From assembly GCA_003161195.1 (NCBI GenBank), contig PMOV01000309.1, positions 20,052 through 33,610 of the forward strand: 13,559 nucleotides of DNA. Reading direction: 5' to 3'. The notes under the pieces were generated by a model. The model was not told the DNA's origin, did no database searches, and worked only from the letters and a program-made list of their open reading frames with translations. Within the stretch, counting starts at the first letter, position 1, and each line of letters starts with the position of its first letter. Below, one piece after another: positions 6,850 through 13,559 of this stretch. Both the position numbers and the translations under genes were made by a program. Source of the DNA: Acidobacteriota bacterium (GTDB lineage Bacteria; Acidobacteriota; Terriglobia; Acidiferrales; UBA7541).

Positions 6850-7600
6850 TGACGGCGTCGCGGCTGGCTTCGTCCATCAGGCGCATGGCTTCCATTAGCA
6901 GGCCGGTGGTGTTGCGCGTGGTGGTGGTGCGCGTAGAGCCGTTGGCGGCGTTGAAATCGATTTCGAAGTCGCCGGCGGTCCAGAGAATTACCTTGTACAC
7001 GGCTTCGTCGCCTTCGAGGGCGCCCATGCGGGCGTCGCGACATTGGCCGCTGGCGAAATAGAGTTCGCCGCGGTCGGCCTGATTCTTGACCACTAGTCGG
7101 CAGGATTTCTGCCCCATCTCGAGCGACTGCAGCAGATCGATCATGCTCATTTCTTCGAGGCGACCCTGGATGACGCCGGGGCGCGAGGCGTGCTTTTGTA
7201 GTTTTTCGAGATGCAGACGATCCAAAACTTTTTTGGTGACGCGGACAAGATCCTTGATGAAGAACGGCTTGGTGATGAATTCTTCTACGCCGTCGACCAT
7301 GGGACGGAGGCGTTCTTCGATGTCGGCGCGGCTGGCCATAAAGAGGAAGGGGATGTGGCGGGTGGCTTCGCGACCACGGAGTTTTTCGAAAAGCTGGCGA
7401 CCGTCGAGGCCGGGCATTTTGTAGTCGCAGAGGATGGCGTCGGGGGGATCGTCGATGACGCGGAGGAGAGCGTCTGCGCCGTCGGCGGCGATGGCGACTT
7501 CGCATGCGCCTTCGAGGCCGCGGACAATTAAGTCGCGGACCAGGGGATTGTCGTCTGCCACGAGCAGGGTGATGGTGGTTTTAGAGGCGCCGGCGCTCAT
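6839..7600 (-). CDS. Response regulator: receiver domain plus DUF4388
   Basis: 253-residue two-domain protein. The N-terminal receiver (about 9-127) has the acidic pair D16/D17 (VADDN), the predicted phosphorylated Asp D59 (ILCDYKMPG), S90 in the conserved Ser/Thr position (LFMAS) and K111 (TKPF), so it should be phosphorylatable. The C-terminal part (about 138-230) reads VIQGRLEEMSMIDLLQSLEMGQKSCRL in pieces typical of DUF4388 (PATAN), with the downstream GELYFASGQ and AVYKVILWTAGDFEIDF. There is no DNA-binding domain, so the output is probably protein-protein. The start overlaps the moaC stop in an ATGA, and its end overlaps mogA, so it is expressed with molybdenum cofactor genes. No histidine kinase is seen in the window. 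Confidence 0.93.
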   Translation of the reverse strand: MSAGASKTTITLLVADDNPLVRDLIVRGLEGACEVAIAADGADALLRVIDDPPDAILCDYKMPGLDGRQLFEKLRGREATRHIPFLFMASRADIEERLRPMVDGVEEFITKPFFIKDLVRVTKKVLDRLHLEKLQKHASRPGVIQGRLEEMSMIDLLQSLEMGQKSCRLVVKNQADRGELYFASGQCRDARMGALEGDEAVYKVILWTAGDFEIDFNAANGSTRTTTTRNTTGLLMEAMRLMDEASRDAVNAP

Positions 7601-8175
7601 TTTGCGCGCCTGGCCGATTTGGTGGACTTGATGGACTTGGCGCCTACGTTTGCGTGGAGCGCGTTCACGGCGCGACGATACTCGCCGCTTTTGCCGCCGG
7701 TCTTCTCGAGCAGCGCAATGTCCGTGATCTGCATGCTTTTATCGAGGGCTTTACACATATCGTAAACCGTGAGGGCGGCGGCGCTGACGGCCACGAGGGC
7801 TTCCATTTCGACACCGGTCTGGGCCGCGGCGGCGACGGTGGAACGCAGCGATACGCCATTCTGGCATAGGCGCGCAGTCACATCAATGTGCGTGAGCTGG
7901 AGAGGATGACAAAGAGGTATCCACTCTGCGGTGCGTTTGGCGGCGGCGATGCCGGCGATACGGGCGACTTCGAGGGGGTCGCCTTTGGGGGTTTTTAGTT
8001 TGCGGACGGCGCGGACGACGACGGGCGGCATGGTGACGAAGGCTTGGGCGGCGGCAGTGCGGGTGGTGATGGGTTTGGCGGAGACGTCGACCATGGAGAC
8101 TTGGCCGATGGATTGGTAGTGGGAGAGTCGTGTATGGAGTTTCGATGGGGGCTTGCGCGTTGGGCGTTTACGCAT
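7597..8175 (-). CDS. moaC: Cyclic pyranopterin monophosphate synthase accessory protein
   Basis: Catalyses the second half of the first step of molybdenum cofactor synthesis: 3',8-cyclo-GTP, made by MoaA, to cyclic pyranopterin monophosphate. The family motifs are all present: SMVDVSAK (27-34), EWIPLCHPL (84-92), GVEMEAL (121-127), [13 protein letters not shown] (136-148, with the catalytic Asp139 and Lys142 equivalents) and EKTGGKSG (157-164). At 192 residues it is longer than the usual 160 because of a basic N-terminal extension of about 12 residues and a Ser/Lys/Arg-rich tail ([12 protein letters not shown]). It lies 36 bases after moeA and its stop overlaps the regulator start. No moaA, moaD or moaE is in the window. 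Confidence 0.96.
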   Translation of the reverse strand: MRKRPTRKPPSKLHTRLSHYQSIGQVSMVDVSAKPITTRTAAAQAFVTMPPVVVRAVRKLKTPKGDPLEVARIAGIAAAKRTAEWIPLCHPLQLTHIDVTARLCQNGVSLRSTVAAAAQTGVEMEALVAVSAAALTVYDMCKALDKSMQITDIALLEKTGGKSGEYRRAVNALHANVGAKSIKSTKSARRAK

Positions 8176-8211
8176 TGGCGGCGGCTCTCGTACGAATGAC
8201 TGACTCGAGCA

Positions 8212-9453
8212 TTAGACCACGTCTTTGCGGAGAAGGATGGAGACGGGAGTGCCTGCGGGGACGTGCTCGGTCTCCGCGGGCACTACTAGCAAGCAGTTGG
8301 CTTGCGCCATGACGGCGATGTCGCCGGAGCTTTGCCAGTGGAGGGCGCGGACCTGGCCGGGAGGGATGGTGCGGCGTTCGGCGCCTTCGGGAGTGGACGG
8401 CCATTCTATTTTTGCGGGGAGGAAATGCGTCATGCCCGGCTTTTCGTTCAGGTCTGCGGCGAGGATGGCATGTGTTAGCGGCAGGGGGCGCGGAACCGCA
8501 CCGCTGAGGATGTCGATGGCGGGGATGACGAAAAGTTCGAAGGTGACCATTGTTGAGACGGGGTTGCCGGGGAGACCGAAGATGGGCTTGCTTGCGCAGA
8601 TGGCGAAGACGGTGGGCTTCCCGGGGCGGATGGCGACGGAGTCGAAGAAAAATTCGGCGCTCATTTCGCGGAGAACTTTTTCGACGAGATCGTATTTGCC
8701 CATGGAGACGCCGCCGGAAAGGATGAGGGCGTCGTGCTGGAGGCCTTGCGAAATTTTGGCGCGCAGATCGGATTCGCGGTCGGCGGCGTTGCCGAGGAGC
8801 ACTAGCTCCGCGCCAGCGGTGCGGACTTGCGCGGCTAGCGAGATGGCGTTGCTGTTGCGGATTTGGAAGGGGCCGGGAGTTTCGGAGACGGCGACGATTT
8901 CGTCGCCGGTGGAGAGGATGGCGATGCGTGGGCGCGGAGCGCACAGGAGTTGGGTGGCGCCAACTTGGGCGGCGGCGGCTAGCTCGGCGTAGCCGAGGCG
9001 AGCGCCCGCGGGGAGGGCGATTTGTCCAATGCGTCCTTCGTTGCCGCGAAGAACGATGTTTTGGCCGGGGCGCGATGCGCGCGTGAAAAGGACGGAGTCG
9101 GCTTCGCGCGTGGTGTGTTCGATCATGACGACGGCGTCGGCGCCCGCGGGGACGGCGGCGCCGGTCATGATGTGGAGGCATGAGTTGGGAGCGAGGAACG
9201 AGGGAGGCGTGTCGCCGGCTTTGATTTCGCCGACGCAGGAGAGGCGCGCGCCTGAGGTGGCTTCGGCGGCGCGCACGGCGTAGCCGTCGCGGGTGGAACG
9301 ATCGAAGGGCGGATAGTCGCGGTCCGCCCGGACCGCGGCGGATAAGACGCGGCCGTGCGCGTCGCCGAGGGCGACGGGTTCGGGCGAGCGGGGTGGCGCG
9401 AGATTCGCGAGTTGGTCGATGATGAGGGAACGCGCTTCGCGAAAGGTGAGCAT
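8212..9453 (-). CDS. moeA: Molybdopterin molybdenumtransferase
   Basis: Inserts molybdate into adenylated molybdopterin to finish the molybdenum cofactor. From ATG 9453 the product is 413 residues, the usual size. Seen in order: domain I/II with PPFDRSTRDGYAVR (48-61), the domain II segment HIMTGAAVPAGADAVVMIE, the MPT-binding domain with AILSTGDE (178-185), RNSNAISL, LSGGVSMGKYD (245-255), RPGKPTVFA (276-284) and FGLPGNPVSTMVTFELF (292-308), then the C-terminal beta domain. The alternative GTG start at 9483 would overlap the purA end by 10 bases and add ten residues (MALASASRVV) without family support, so I prefer 9453; neither has a strong ribosome-binding site. It follows purA closely on the same strand. 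Confidence 0.95.
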   Translation of the reverse strand: MLTFREARSLIIDQLANLAPPRSPEPVALGDAHGRVLSAAVRADRDYPPFDRSTRDGYAVRAAEATSGARLSCVGEIKAGDTPPSFLAPNSCLHIMTGAAVPAGADAVVMIEHTTREADSVLFTRASRPGQNIVLRGNEGRIGQIALPAGARLGYAELAAAAQVGATQLLCAPRPRIAILSTGDEIVAVSETPGPFQIRNSNAISLAAQVRTAGAELVLLGNAADRESDLRAKISQGLQHDALILSGGVSMGKYDLVEKVLREMSAEFFFDSVAIRPGKPTVFAICASKPIFGLPGNPVSTMVTFELFVIPAIDILSGAVPRPLPLTHAILAADLNEKPGMTHFLPAKIEWPSTPEGAERRTIPPGQVRALHWQSSGDIAVMAQANCLLVVPAETEHVPAGTPVSILLRKDVV

Positions 9454-9473
9454 GACCACTCGAGATGCAGAGG

Positions 9474-10775
9474 CTAGAGCCACCTGGCCAGCAGCGTGCC
9501 TTCGGGGACGATGGTGGCGTCGCGCTCCGGGCCGGTGGAGATCATGCCGATTTCGACCTGCAGGAAGTCAGCGATGAATTTGAGATAGTCGGTGGCGGCG
9601 GGGGGCAATTGCGCGGCCTCTTTCACGCCGTAGGTGGAATATTCGCACCAGCCGGGCAGCGTTTTGTATTCGGGCACGACGTGCTCGTAGTGTTCGGCGA
9701 GCGCGGGCATTTCCGTGAGCGGTGTGCCTTTGTATTTGTAGCCGACGCAGACCTGGATTTCGCGCTGGGTGTCGAAGACGTCGAGTTTGGTGACGACGAG
9801 GGAGTCGATGCCGTTGATCATTTTGGCGTAGCGCAGCATGGCGAGGTCCAGCCATCCGCAGCGGCGCGGGCGTCCGGTGACGGCGCCGAATTCTTTGCCG
9901 CGCTTGCGGAGTTCCTGGGCGTCGAGGTCGGGCATTTCGGTGGGAAAGGGGCCGCTGCCGACGCGCGTGGTGTAGGCCTTGGAAATGCCAAGGACGTGCT
10001 TGATTTTCATGGGGGGCACGCCGACGCCGGTGGTAGCGCCGCCGGAGATAGCGCTGGAGGAGGTGACGAACGGGTAGGTGCCGTGGTCGATGTCCAGCAT
10101 GGTGCCTTGCGCGCCTTCGAAGAGGACAGACTTGCCGCCATCGAGGGCATCGTTGACGAGTTGCGCGGTGTCGCAGATGTACGCGCGGATTTTTTCGCCG
10201 GACTTGAGGGTTTCTTCGACTTCATGGGAGAAATCGATGTTTGCGCCATACGCGCCTTTGGCGAGGCGATTTTTTTCGACGACCACGTGCGCGGCTTTTT
10301 TGCGGAAGAGTTCGGGCTCGAGAAGATCGCACATGCGCAGACCGCGGCGGGCCATTTTGTCTTCGTAGGCCGGGCCGATGCCGCGGGAGGTGGTGCCGAT
10401 TTTGTCCGCGCCGCGCGCGCCTTCGGCGGCCTTATCCAGTTCGCGATGATAGGGAAAAATCAGGTGGGCGCGATTGCTGATATGGAGGCGATTTTCCACG
10501 CCGATGCCAGCTTTGGCGAGAGTTTCGATTTCGGCGACGAGGGCAGCGGGGTCGATGACGACGCCGGTGCCGATGACCGCGTGTTGCGCCGGGCGGAGGA
10601 TGCCGCAGGGGATGAGTTGCAGGACGTATTTTTCGTTGCCGATGATGACGGTGTGTCCGGCATTGTGGCCGCCGGCGACGCGCGCGATGTAGTCGAACGA
10701 GCCGGCGAGATAGTCGACGACTTTGCCTTTGCCTTCATCGCCCCACTGCGCGCCGACCACTACGACGGATTTCAT
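9474..10775 (-). CDS. purA: Adenylosuccinate synthetase
   Basis: Commits IMP to AMP: GTP-dependent condensation of IMP with aspartate to adenylosuccinate. 433 residues, the standard length. Motifs: WGDEGKGKVVDYLA (11-24, phosphate-binding loop with the catalytic Asp), AGGHNAGHT (34-42, catalytic His), the IMP loop segment GTTSRGIGPAYEDK, VTGRPRRCGWLD, and TKLDVFD (guanine recognition). It begins at ATG 10775 with GGGAG ten bases upstream. It is the first gene of the minus-strand run and is followed by moeA after 20 bases. A terminator-like hairpin lies about 33 bases before its start, suggesting control by attenuation. Confidence 0.97.
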   Translation of the reverse strand: MKSVVVVGAQWGDEGKGKVVDYLAGSFDYIARVAGGHNAGHTVIIGNEKYVLQLIPCGILRPAQHAVIGTGVVIDPAALVAEIETLAKAGIGVENRLHISNRAHLIFPYHRELDKAAEGARGADKIGTTSRGIGPAYEDKMARRGLRMCDLLEPELFRKKAAHVVVEKNRLAKGAYGANIDFSHEVEETLKSGEKIRAYICDTAQLVNDALDGGKSVLFEGAQGTMLDIDHGTYPFVTSSSAISGGATTGVGVPPMKIKHVLGISKAYTTRVGSGPFPTEMPDLDAQELRKRGKEFGAVTGRPRRCGWLDLAMLRYAKMINGIDSLVVTKLDVFDTQREIQVCVGYKYKGTPLTEMPALAEHYEHVVPEYKTLPGWCEYSTYGVKEAAQLPPAATDYLKFIADFLQVEIGMISTGPERDATIVPEGTLLARWL

Positions 10776-10807
10776 TCGTGGATTTCTCCCGATTTATCGG
10801 CTTATGA

Positions 10808-10834
10808 ACAAAAAAGAACGGGTCTGAAGACCCG
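10808..10834 (-). terminator. Intrinsic terminator-like hairpin in the purA leader
   Basis: On the minus strand, CGGGTC, loop TTCA, GACCCG (10834-10819) is followed by TTCTTTTTTG, a good U-rich tract. Stem, tetraloop and T-run fit a Rho-independent terminator. It lies only about 33 bases before the purA ATG, so a strong promoter would not easily fit between them. It could be an attenuator of purA transcription or the end of an upstream small transcript. Confidence 0.62.
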
Positions 10835-10927
10835 CCGCTGCAACGTCAAATTCTTGCCGCAACACAACTTCGCATCGTACGCCGGGCTTTAGCGCAACGC
10901 AAGCAACCTAGCGGCGCGATGGAGGGC

Positions 10928-11085
10928 TCAGACGCTGCGCGCTTTCTTCCAAACGGGGGAAGACATTTCCAGGTTAAGGGTTTTCAAATAGGCGCGGGCG
11001 CGGGCTTCGGCTTTTCTTTGCCCTGCTCGACGCTGTCGACGATTTCGGACGGGGCGATCCAGGTTTTGCTGCAACCGTCGCACAA
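10928..11085 (-). pseudogene. Possible remnant of a small CxxC protein, frameshifted
   Basis: On the minus strand, one frame from TTG 11085 reads LCDGCSKTWIAPSEIV then DSVEQGKE, with a zinc-ribbon-like CDGC, to a stop at 10984. The next frame carries KAEARARAYLKTLNLEMSS and PVWKKARSV, ending at TGA 10928-10930. Both stretches look like natural protein, and a single missing base near 11000-11010 would join them. No good start codon or ribosome-binding site lies in front; a further frame break upstream may connect to GTG 11164. I do not recognise the family. The evidence is only composition and plausible peptide sequence, so chance cannot be excluded. Confidence 0.3.
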
Positions 11086-11164
11086 GCTTGGGCTTGGGTT
11101 ACGGTTGGCCTTCAGCTACGCCACGCACCGTGGCTATGGCGTGCCGGGGCCGGCCATGTTGCAC

Positions 11165-11170
11165 TATACT
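11165..11170 (+). promoter_or_regulatory. Possible -10 element for argS
   Basis: TATACT (11165-11170) matches the -10 consensus at five of six positions, 58 bases before the argS GTG. The bases at the expected -35 distance (TGCCGG, 11142-11147) are a poor match. If used, transcription would start near 11177 and the leader would consist mostly of the 14-base repeats. Confidence 0.35.
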
Positions 11171-11186
11171 CAGGCGTTTTCGCGCG

Positions 11187-11228
11187 GTGACGGAGATGAC
11201 GTTACGGAGACGATGTGACGGAGACAAT
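11187..11228 (+). repeat. Three 14-base tandem repeats ending at the argS start codon
   Basis: GTGACGGAGATGAC (11187-11200), GTTACGGAGACGAT (11201-11214) and GTGACGGAGACAAT (11215-11228) are head-to-tail copies. Each carries an ACGGAGA Shine-Dalgarno-like core. The last copy puts GGAG five bases before GTG 11229, which decides that start. The 14-base period is not a multiple of three, so the repeat is not a coding repeat. Confidence 0.85.
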
Positions 11229-13247
11229 GTGTATCAGACCTTAAAAGATCGGTTGCGGGACGCCTTGGCGCGGCATATCGCGTTTGCCTACCACGTCGAC
11301 ATGGACGTAACGCTGGAGCGCCCGCCGAGGATTGAGATGGGCGAGGCGGCTTCCCCGCTTTGTTTTGAGCTGGCCAAACGGCTCAAGAAGGCGCCGCGAA
11401 TTTTGGCACAAGAGATCGCCAATGCCTTACCCGAGGTGGCGGGCATCGAGCGCATCGAAGTGGCCGGCGCCGGCTATCTGAACGCTTACTTTGCGCGCGG
11501 GGCGTTTTGGGCGGACTTGGCCAAAGAAGAAAAAAGTGGCGAGTCGAACCCCGGCAGCGGCACCGGCGGCGGGAAAATTATTGTCGAGCATACCAGCATT
11601 AATCCCAACAAGGCGGCGCACATTGGACACGTGCGCAATGCCGTGCTGGGAGACACGCTGGTGCGCATTTTGCGGCATGCGGGACGTCGCGTGCAGGTGC
11701 AAAACTATATTGACAACACCGGCGTGCAAGTGGCCGACGTGGTGATCGGACTCTTGTGGATGGAGAAGCGCACGCCTGTCAGCGTGAAGATGATGGCCAT
11801 GGAGCCGCATTTCGATTACGACTGCTGGGATATTTACGCCAAAGCTACGCAATTTTTTGCCGCGGACCAGGCGCAGGCAACAAAGCTGCGCGGGGAAACG
11901 TTGCGGGCGATTGAAGAGGGGCGGGGCGAAGAGGCAGAAGTGGCGGAAGTGGTGGCGGACGCGATTGTAACGTTTCATCTGCGCACTATGGCGCGTCTAG
12001 GGATTCATTACGATTTGCTGGCGCGCGAGAGCGAGATTCTGCATTTGAAGTTTTGGGATGCGGCCTTTGAAATGCTCAAGAAGTCCGGTGCGATTGTGCT
12101 GGCGACCACCGGGAAAATGGCGGGTTGCTGGATCATGCCGGCGGAGAAAGAATCAGCGGACGTAAAGTGTGGAGAAGAGGCAACGGAAACCGCGGCTGAC
12201 GACGGCGACGATGAAGACAATATGCAGGACAAGATCATCGTGCGCTCGAACGGAACGGTCACGTATGTAGGCAAGGATATTGCCTATCAGCTGTGGAAGT
12301 TTGGCTTGCTGGGCAAGGATTTTAAGTATGCGAAATGGAAGGGCGCCCCGCCTGAGGAAACAGTGTGGGCTACGACGTCGCTGAAAAGCGACCAGCAGGC
12401 GCCGAATTTTGGAGCGCCGGCAACGACGGTTTACAACGTCATCGACGCGCGGCAGGCCTACTTGCAGAATGTGGTGGCGCAGGGTTTACGGGCGCTGGGA
12501 CATGCGAAGGAAGCGGAGCATTCAATCCATTTTGCGTATGAGATTGTGGCGCTGACGCCGCGCTGCGCGGCGGAACTCGGCTACGAGTTGACGGAGGAAG
12601 AAGCCAAGAAGCCGTACGTGGAGGTCAGCGGGCGGAGGGGCCACGGCGTCAAAGCCGACGACTTGATCGACAAGCTGGAGGCGGCGACGATGCAGGAAGT
12701 GCGCGAGCGGCATGCGGAGATGAGCGAAGCGGAACAAGTGCAAACCGCGCATATCATCGCCGTGGGCGCGCTGCGCTATTTTCTTCTGAAATTTACGCGC
12801 AACTCGATCATCGCGTTCGATTTTGCAGATGCGCTCAGCTTTGAGGGCGAGACGGGGCCGTATTGCCAGTACGCGGTAGTGCGGATTCGCGGGATTCGGC
12901 GCAAAGGCTTGGAGACGGTCGGCGCGGCGATAGGAGCTGTCTCGACAGAAACGGCGAGCGCCCTCCTTGGTGGGACAGCCGGGAACGATCTGTGGGAATT
13001 GCTGCTACTTGCCGGGTCCCTTGATCAGGCGGCGGAATTGGCGATCAGCGGACAGGAACCGGCCTTCGTGGCGACTTACGCGTTTCGCCTAGCGCAAGCG
13101 TTTAATTTGTTCTATCACAAGTTTCATATCCTGTCGGAACCGGATGAACAAAAGCGCGGGTTCCTGCTAGGTTTGACGGAGGTAGTGGAGCGCCAGCTCC
13201 TAACAGCGCTGTCTCTCCTGGGAATCGAAGCGCCAGAGAAGATGTGA
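11229..13247 (+). CDS. argS: Arginyl-tRNA synthetase
   Basis: Class I synthetase that charges tRNA-Arg. From GTG 11229 it has 672 residues. The N-terminal tRNA-contact domain spans about 1-95, then the Rossmann core with HTSINPNKAAHIGHVRNA (HIGH at 131-134), NYIDNTGVQVAD (159-170), and the KMSKS-equivalent VSGRRGHGVKADDLID (466-481); lack of a canonical KMSKS is normal for many ArgRS. The DALR anticodon-binding helices follow from about 545. Two insertions stand out: a Gly/Ser linker (SGESNPGSGTGGG, about 103-115) and an acidic stretch (about 315-332, rich in Asp and Glu) in the catalytic domain. In-frame upstream ATG 11196 would add 11 residues, but GTG has the better ribosome-binding site. 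It stands alone, divergent from purA. Confidence 0.95.
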   Translation: MYQTLKDRLRDALARHIAFAYHVDMDVTLERPPRIEMGEAASPLCFELAKRLKKAPRILAQEIANALPEVAGIERIEVAGAGYLNAYFARGAFWADLAKEEKSGESNPGSGTGGGKIIVEHTSINPNKAAHIGHVRNAVLGDTLVRILRHAGRRVQVQNYIDNTGVQVADVVIGLLWMEKRTPVSVKMMAMEPHFDYDCWDIYAKATQFFAADQAQATKLRGETLRAIEEGRGEEAEVAEVVADAIVTFHLRTMARLGIHYDLLARESEILHLKFWDAAFEMLKKSGAIVLATTGKMAGCWIMPAEKESADVKCGEEATETAADDGDDEDNMQDKIIVRSNGTVTYVGKDIAYQLWKFGLLGKDFKYAKWKGAPPEETVWATTSLKSDQQAPNFGAPATTVYNVIDARQAYLQNVVAQGLRALGHAKEAEHSIHFAYEIVALTPRCAAELGYELTEEEAKKPYVEVSGRRGHGVKADDLIDKLEAATMQEVRERHAEMSEAEQVQTAHIIAVGALRYFLLKFTRNSIIAFDFADALSFEGETGPYCQYAVVRIRGIRRKGLETVGAAIGAVSTETASALLGGTAGNDLWELLLLAGSLDQAAELAISGQEPAFVATYAFRLAQAFNLFYHKFHILSEPDEQKRGFLLGLTEVVERQLLTALSLLGIEAPEKM

Positions 13248-13277
13248 GCGGTTTAGAAGAAAGGCGAAGGCGAGATG

Positions 13278-13559
13278 TTACTTGGTGTCGCGCAGCAAAA
13301 TGATGTCGGCGCTGCGTGTGCCGCGAATCACGTAGAGGTCTTTGCCGTCAGGGGACCAGCGGAAACAACTCATGACTGTGGTAGTGAACTTTGTGAGCTG
13401 CTGATAGGGGCCACCGGCGATGGGTTGGCGCCAAACGTTGGCGGCGCCGCGACGCAGCAGTGCGTAATCCATGGCTTGACTGTCCGGCGACCAGTCCGCC
13501 CAGGTGGCGTTGGCGGGAACATTGTCGAAAATATAGCGGTTTGCTCCGCCATCGAGCGG
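13278..13559 (-). CDS. WD40-like (PD40/TolB-type) propeller protein, C-terminal part
   Basis: The minus-strand frame is open from the right edge to TAA 13278 and gives the last 93 residues. Propeller blades are recognisable by WADWSPDSQAMDYAL, NVWRQPIAGGPYQQLTKF and FRWSPDGKDLYVIRG, the WSPDG repeat typical of PD40/TolB-like beta-propellers. In Acidobacteriota such tails often end large serine/threonine kinases or winged-helix transcription regulators, but the N-terminal domain is outside the window, so the type cannot be decided. It converges on argS with 30 bases between the stops and no visible terminator hairpin. Confidence 0.8.
   Translation of the reverse strand, partial: PLDGGANRYIFDNVPANATWADWSPDSQAMDYALLRRGAANVWRQPIAGGPYQQLTKFTTTVMSCFRWSPDGKDLYVIRGTRSADIILLRDTK

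Noticed and set aside
9465..10892. 475-codon plus-strand ORF antisense to purA
   Set aside because: Gly/Ala/Asp/Phe-rich shadow of purA, which has complete family motifs on the minus strand.
10919..11218. Plus-strand ORF of 99 codons upstream of argS
   Set aside because: Overlaps the argS leader repeats and possible promoter, has no domain, and the opposite strand reads more like protein.
11088..11228. Upstream extension of the argS reading frame
   Set aside because: The added residues are Arg/Cys-rich with no family similarity; GGAG at the right distance supports GTG 11229.

Overview
The window is GC-rich chromosomal DNA, densely packed and dominated by housekeeping genes. It looks like a member of the Acidobacteriota. 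The clues are an atpZ-atpI-atpB ATP synthase operon, a receiver-DUF4388 regulator, a PilZ protein, and the tail of a WD40-like (PD40) propeller protein. This placement is inferred from gene content, not from a phylogenetic marker.

Layout, left to right. Positions 1-1372, minus strand: start of an F-type ATP synthase operon, atpZ > atpI > atpB, with atpB cut by the left edge. 1519-2865, plus: a 12-helix MFS transporter with a Thr/Ala-rich N-terminal extension, diverging from the atp operon. 2943-3287, minus: a PilZ protein. 3288-3777: a gene-poor, more AT-rich spacer. 3778-4644, minus: proC, with a promoter placed so close to the start codon that the mRNA looks leaderless. 4735-5691, plus: a 318-residue conserved-looking protein of unknown function.

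5781-6322, plus: a degraded DUF433/DUF5615 toxin-antitoxin-like pair. At least three reading-frame breaks, all in the same direction, split the two genes, but the family signatures can still be read across the frames.

6349-10775, minus: a compact run in transcription order purA > moeA > moaC > receiver-DUF4388 regulator > mogA. The last three genes overlap (4 and 11 bases), so this looks like one transcript joining purine synthesis, three molybdenum-cofactor genes and a phosphorylation-dependent regulator. An intrinsic terminator-like hairpin lies about 33 bases before purA, suggesting attenuation or the end of a small upstream gene; possible remnants of a CxxC-type small protein lie further upstream on the same strand.

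11229-13247, plus: argS, whose start is preceded by three tandem 14-base repeats, each carrying GGAG. 13278-13559, minus: the C-terminal tail of a WD40-like/PD40 propeller protein, cut by the right edge.

I see no rRNA, tRNA, CRISPR array or insertion sequence. No wholly new system is convincing. The most unusual items are the broken toxin-antitoxin pair, the regulator inside the cofactor operon, the repeat-built leader of argS, and the hairpin before purA.
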